From Streptomyces sp. CC208A (lineage in GTDB: Bacteria > Actinomycetota > Actinomycetes > Streptomycetales > Streptomycetaceae): a stretch of DNA of 64,000 nucleotides. The stretch lies in NCBI RefSeq assembly GCF_030010625.1, contig NZ_JASCXN010000003.1, forward strand, positions 124,001 to 188,000, written 5' to 3'. Both the position numbers and the translations under genes were made by a program. Under the pieces are notes generated by a model that saw nothing but the letters and a program-made list of their open reading frames with translations, made no database searches and was not told the DNA's origin. Numbering within the stretch: position 1 is the stretch's first letter; each line of letters opens with the position of its first letter. This document shows positions 61,375 through 64,000 of this stretch, in pieces.

Positions 61375-62418
61375 ATGACCGAGATCGTCGTCCCTCCCAA
61401 GCCGCGCCCCGGAGACCGGGTCGCCGTGCTGTCGCCCGCCGCCGGACTGCCCGAAGTGCTTCCCCTCCCCTTCGACCTGGGGGTGCGGCGGCTGGCCGAG
61501 GAGTACGGGCTCGTGCCCGTCGAGTACCCGACCACGCGCAAGCTCGGCGCCTCCGCCCGGGACCGGGCCGCCGACCTGCACGCCGCCTTCGCCGACCCCA
61601 CGGTCACGGCGATCGTCGCCAGCATCGGCGGGGACGACCAGATCACCCTCCTCCCGTACCTCGACGACGAGTTGATCAGGGCCCACCCCAAGCCGTTCTT
61701 CGGGTTCAGCGACAACACGAACCTGCTCATGCGGCTGTGGAACCTCGGCGTGGTCGGCTACCACGGGGCCTCCGTGATGACCCAGTTCGGACGGCCCGGC
61801 GCCGTCCACCCCGTCACCGACGCCTCCGTCCGGGCCGCGCTCTTCGGCACCGGCACCTACGAACTCCCCGCCCCGACCGACACCAACGACGTCGAACGGC
61901 CCTGGGGGGACCCCCGTACCTTCGACACCGCCCCCGTGATGGAACCCGCGGGACCCTGGCACTGGCACCGGGCCGATCGGGTCGCCGAGGGCCGCAGTTG
62001 GGGCGGCTGCCTGGAGGTCGTCGCCCAACTCCTCATGGCGGGAGGGGAGATCGCGGAGCCGGAGGCGTACGAGGGCGGGGTGCTGTTCCTGGAGACCTCC
62101 GAGCTGCTGCCCACCGCCGACGAGGTCTTCCGCGTCCTGCGGGCCATGGGGGAGCGGGGCCTCCTCGGCCGCTTCTCCGCCCTCCTCATGGGCCGGGCCC
62201 GCGCCTGGTCCTTCGACACTCCCAACGACCCCGCCGCCCGGGCCGCCCACCGCGAGGCCCAGCACGCCGCCGTGCTCCGCGCCCTCGACACCTACGCCCC
62301 CGACACCATGGCCGTTCTCGACGTGGACCTCGGGCACACCGACCCGCAGGTGGTGATCCCGTACGGCGGGACGATCCGCGTCGACGGACCCGCCCGCCGG
62401 ATCACCGTCACCTACTGA
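61375..62418 (+). CDS. S66-family peptidase (LD-carboxypeptidase/MccF-like)
   Basis: Serine peptidase of 347 residues: RPGDRVAVLSPAAGLPE, IVASIGGDDQITLLPYLDDE, the FFGFSDNTNLLMRLWN region, GGVLFLETSE with catalytic Glu and DLGHTDPQVVIPYGG with catalytic His. MccF-like members release amino acids from peptide nucleotides such as microcin C; LdcA members trim murein peptides. Sequence alone does not decide. ATG at 61375. Confidence 0.9.
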   Translation: MTEIVVPPKPRPGDRVAVLSPAAGLPEVLPLPFDLGVRRLAEEYGLVPVEYPTTRKLGASARDRAADLHAAFADPTVTAIVASIGGDDQITLLPYLDDELIRAHPKPFFGFSDNTNLLMRLWNLGVVGYHGASVMTQFGRPGAVHPVTDASVRAALFGTGTYELPAPTDTNDVERPWGDPRTFDTAPVMEPAGPWHWHRADRVAEGRSWGGCLEVVAQLLMAGGEIAEPEAYEGGVLFLETSELLPTADEVFRVLRAMGERGLLGRFSALLMGRARAWSFDTPNDPAARAAHREAQHAAVLRALDTYAPDTMAVLDVDLGHTDPQVVIPYGGTIRVDGPARRITVTY

Positions 62419-62580
62419 CCGCCGTCACCGTCCGGCCGAGGCGGTGACGACAGGCCCGGTGGCGGCCGGCGGGAAGGGCTGAGACGCGGATCACGCCACC
62501 GCACCCTTGTTCGGCAATGCCGAACGCGGCGTACGGTGGCGTGACCGATCAGCGAGCGGGCAGAGGAGCCGGAGCACGCC

Positions 62581-63432
62581 ATGTTCACCTTCACCTCCCA
62601 GGACGGCGTCCGCATCCACGTCCACACCTGGCTCCCCGAGGGCCCGGTCCGCGGCGTCGTGCAGATCGCGCACGGCATGGGCGAACACGCCCTGCGCTAC
62701 GCCCCGCTCGCCGAACACCTCACCGCCCGGGGGTACGCCGTCTACGCGGCCGACCAGCGCGGCCACGGCCGGTCCATGCACGCGGGCCCGGGCCACCTGG
62801 GCGCCGACGGCTGGAACCTCCTGGTCTCCGACCTCGCCGTCCTCACCCGCACCGCCCGCGACCGCCACCCCGGCGTCCCGGTCGTCCTCCTCGGCCACAG
62901 CATGGGCTCGTTCGCCGCCCAGCAGTACCTCCTCGACCACGCGGAGCTCGTCGACGGGGTCGCCCTCTCCGGCACCACCGCCGTCGACGCCCTCCTCGCC
63001 GCCCTGGCCGAGGCCCCCGGAGCGGGCGGCGGCCCCTTCGACGCGTTCAACGCCCCCTTCGCCCCCGCCCGCACCGAGGCCGACTGGCTCAGCCGTGACG
63101 AGAAGCAGGTCGACGCCTACCTCGCCGACCCGCTCTGCGGCTTCGGCCTCGACCTCCAGGGGCTCGCCGACATGGCGGGGGCCGCCGGCCGGCTCGCCGC
63201 CCCCGCCGGCCTCCCCGCCGCCCTCCCGGTCGCCCTCTTCGTCGGCGACCGCGACCCGCTCAACGGCGGCCTCGCCCACAGCGACCTGCTGGTCTCCCGC
63301 TACCGCGAGGCCGGCCTCACCGACCTCGCCTACCACCGCTACGAGGGCGCCCGGCACGAGGTCCTGAACGAGACCAACCGCGACGAGGTCGTGGCCGACC
63401 TCACCGCCTGGATCGAGCGCGTCACCGGCTGA
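62581..63432 (+). CDS. alpha/beta hydrolase, monoacylglycerol lipase-like
   Basis: Hydrolase of 283 residues with the Hydrolase_4 layout: GVVQIAHGMGEHALRYAPLA (oxyanion HGMGEH), AADQRGHGRSM, nucleophile Ser107 in LLGHSMGSFA, Asp in FVGDRDPLNGG and His in GARHEVLNE. Cytoplasmic, likely a lysophospholipase or monoglyceride lipase. ATG at 62581 lies after the S66 gene by 162 bases; that gap shows no gene. Confidence 0.9.
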   Translation: MFTFTSQDGVRIHVHTWLPEGPVRGVVQIAHGMGEHALRYAPLAEHLTARGYAVYAADQRGHGRSMHAGPGHLGADGWNLLVSDLAVLTRTARDRHPGVPVVLLGHSMGSFAAQQYLLDHAELVDGVALSGTTAVDALLAALAEAPGAGGGPFDAFNAPFAPARTEADWLSRDEKQVDAYLADPLCGFGLDLQGLADMAGAAGRLAAPAGLPAALPVALFVGDRDPLNGGLAHSDLLVSRYREAGLTDLAYHRYEGARHEVLNETNRDEVVADLTAWIERVTG

Positions 63433-63494
63433 CCGGGCCCGCCCGGCGGCTTCGCCGGAGGCCGTTGTCAGTGGCGCCCCCTACGGTTCAGATC

Positions 63495-64000
63495 ATGACG
63501 ACGACCTATCTGGAGCTGTCGCAGGACGGCGGCGGTGCCCACAAGTTCTACGAAGTGACCGTCCAGGGCCTTGAGGTGGCGGTCCGTTACGGCCGGATCG
63601 GCGCGACCGGACAGATCCAGCGCTCCTCCTTCGCGACCGCCGAGAAGGCGCAGGCCGCGGCGGCGAAGAAGATCGGCGAGAAGGTCCGCAAGGGCTACGC
63701 CCCGGCGGTCCCCGGGCAGCGCGCCGCCCGGGCCGTCACCCGCCGCGCGGTCGGCTCCGCGCCCTCCACGGCCCGGGCCGTCGCCCCCGTCCTGTGGCGC
63801 TTCCGCACCGGCTCCGCCGCCTTCGGCATCCACGTGGACGAGGAGCGGATCTGGGTGGGCAATCAGGCGGGAGACGTCTTCACCCTCGCCCACGGAGGCG
63901 AGGTGCTGGCCCGCTTCAGCCTGCCGGACGGCGTGAAGTGCCTGGTCGCCGACGACTTCTGGATCTACGCGGGCTGTGACGACGGCAAGGTCTACGACCT
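63495..64000 (+). CDS. WGR-domain protein, N-terminal part (runs off window)
   Basis: First about 168 codons. The WGR domain (residues about 5-75) is clear: TYLELSQDGGGAHKFYEVTV, VAVRYGRIGATGQIQRSSFA. It is followed by an Arg/Ala linker and the first blade of a probable beta-propeller (LWRFRTGSAAFGIHVDEERI, WVGNQAGDVFTLAHGG, DDFWIYAGCDDGKVYDL). WGR domains bind nucleic acids in PARP-like proteins; bacterial WGR-propeller proteins are uncharacterised. ATG at 63495. The gene continues past the window. Confidence 0.85.
   Translation, partial: MTTTYLELSQDGGGAHKFYEVTVQGLEVAVRYGRIGATGQIQRSSFATAEKAQAAAAKKIGEKVRKGYAPAVPGQRAARAVTRRAVGSAPSTARAVAPVLWRFRTGSAAFGIHVDEERIWVGNQAGDVFTLAHGGEVLARFSLPDGVKCLVADDFWIYAGCDDGKVYD

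Overview
The window is high-GC actinobacterial DNA, very probably Streptomyces. Third codon positions are almost all G or C, GTG starts are common, genes in operons overlap by 1-4 bases (ATGA, GTGA, TGATG), and typical Streptomyces families occur (XRE regulator plus DUF397 partner, many LacI regulators with their own sugar operons, ROK xylose regulator, GH42/GH53 galactan locus). No rRNA, tRNA, CRISPR array, insertion sequence or phage gene was seen.

Most of the window is a plant cell-wall (pectin and hemicellulose) utilisation region. At 1-17 kb lies a rhamnogalacturonan/pectin block: a GH2 beta-galactosidase (cut by the window edge) divergent from a LacI regulator, an overlapping ECF sigma factor and a membrane protein with an outside domain, a PL4 rhamnogalacturonan lyase, and a nine-gene operon on the minus strand (two ABC permeases, a Gfo/Idh oxidoreductase, a DUF6807 protein, a broken GH43, a sugar-binding lipoprotein, a CE12 acetylesterase, a PL1 pectate lyase and a CE8 pectin methylesterase). 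At 17-20.5 kb a GntR regulator, a DHDPS-type aldolase and an IlvD-type sugar-acid dehydratase form a second operon. LacI-type palindromes sit in front of these units.

From 20.8 to 33 kb the content is mixed: remnants of a GH31 and an SMP-30 gene, an intact SMP-30 lactonase, an Lrp regulator with a HAD phosphatase, and many small genes of unknown function, including a two-gene unit of a small secreted protein and an eight-cysteine protein. From 33.2 to 37.6 kb there is a concentrated gene graveyard: remnants of a VOC protein, a GH3, an ABC permease, a GH95, a LacI regulator and a zinc alcohol dehydrogenase, all carrying deletions or frameshifts. It reads as a decayed second glycan-utilisation cluster.

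From 37.6 to 46 kb there is an intact galactan locus with the same gene set as Bacillus ganSPQAB/ganR. From 46 to 55 kb lies an L-rhamnose operon (rhaI, rhaEW, rhaB) that runs directly into lutABC, so L-lactate made from rhamnose can be oxidised to pyruvate by the same transcript. It faces rhaM and a LacI regulator, with a perfect palindrome between them. Then follow xylA/xylB, a lone trpF, a panE-like gene, a ROK regulator, an S66 peptidase, an alpha/beta hydrolase and the start of a WGR-domain protein.

A recurring oddity is short tandem duplication at the 5' ends of sugar genes: 12-bp units before GH2, 48-bp units inside the dehydratase and 51-bp units inside a galactan permease. The most interesting candidates are the sigma/anti-sigma-like pair as a possible carbohydrate sensor, the rha-lut operon, the gene graveyard with an in-frame GH95 lacking its catalytic domain, and the small secreted plus Cys-rich pair.
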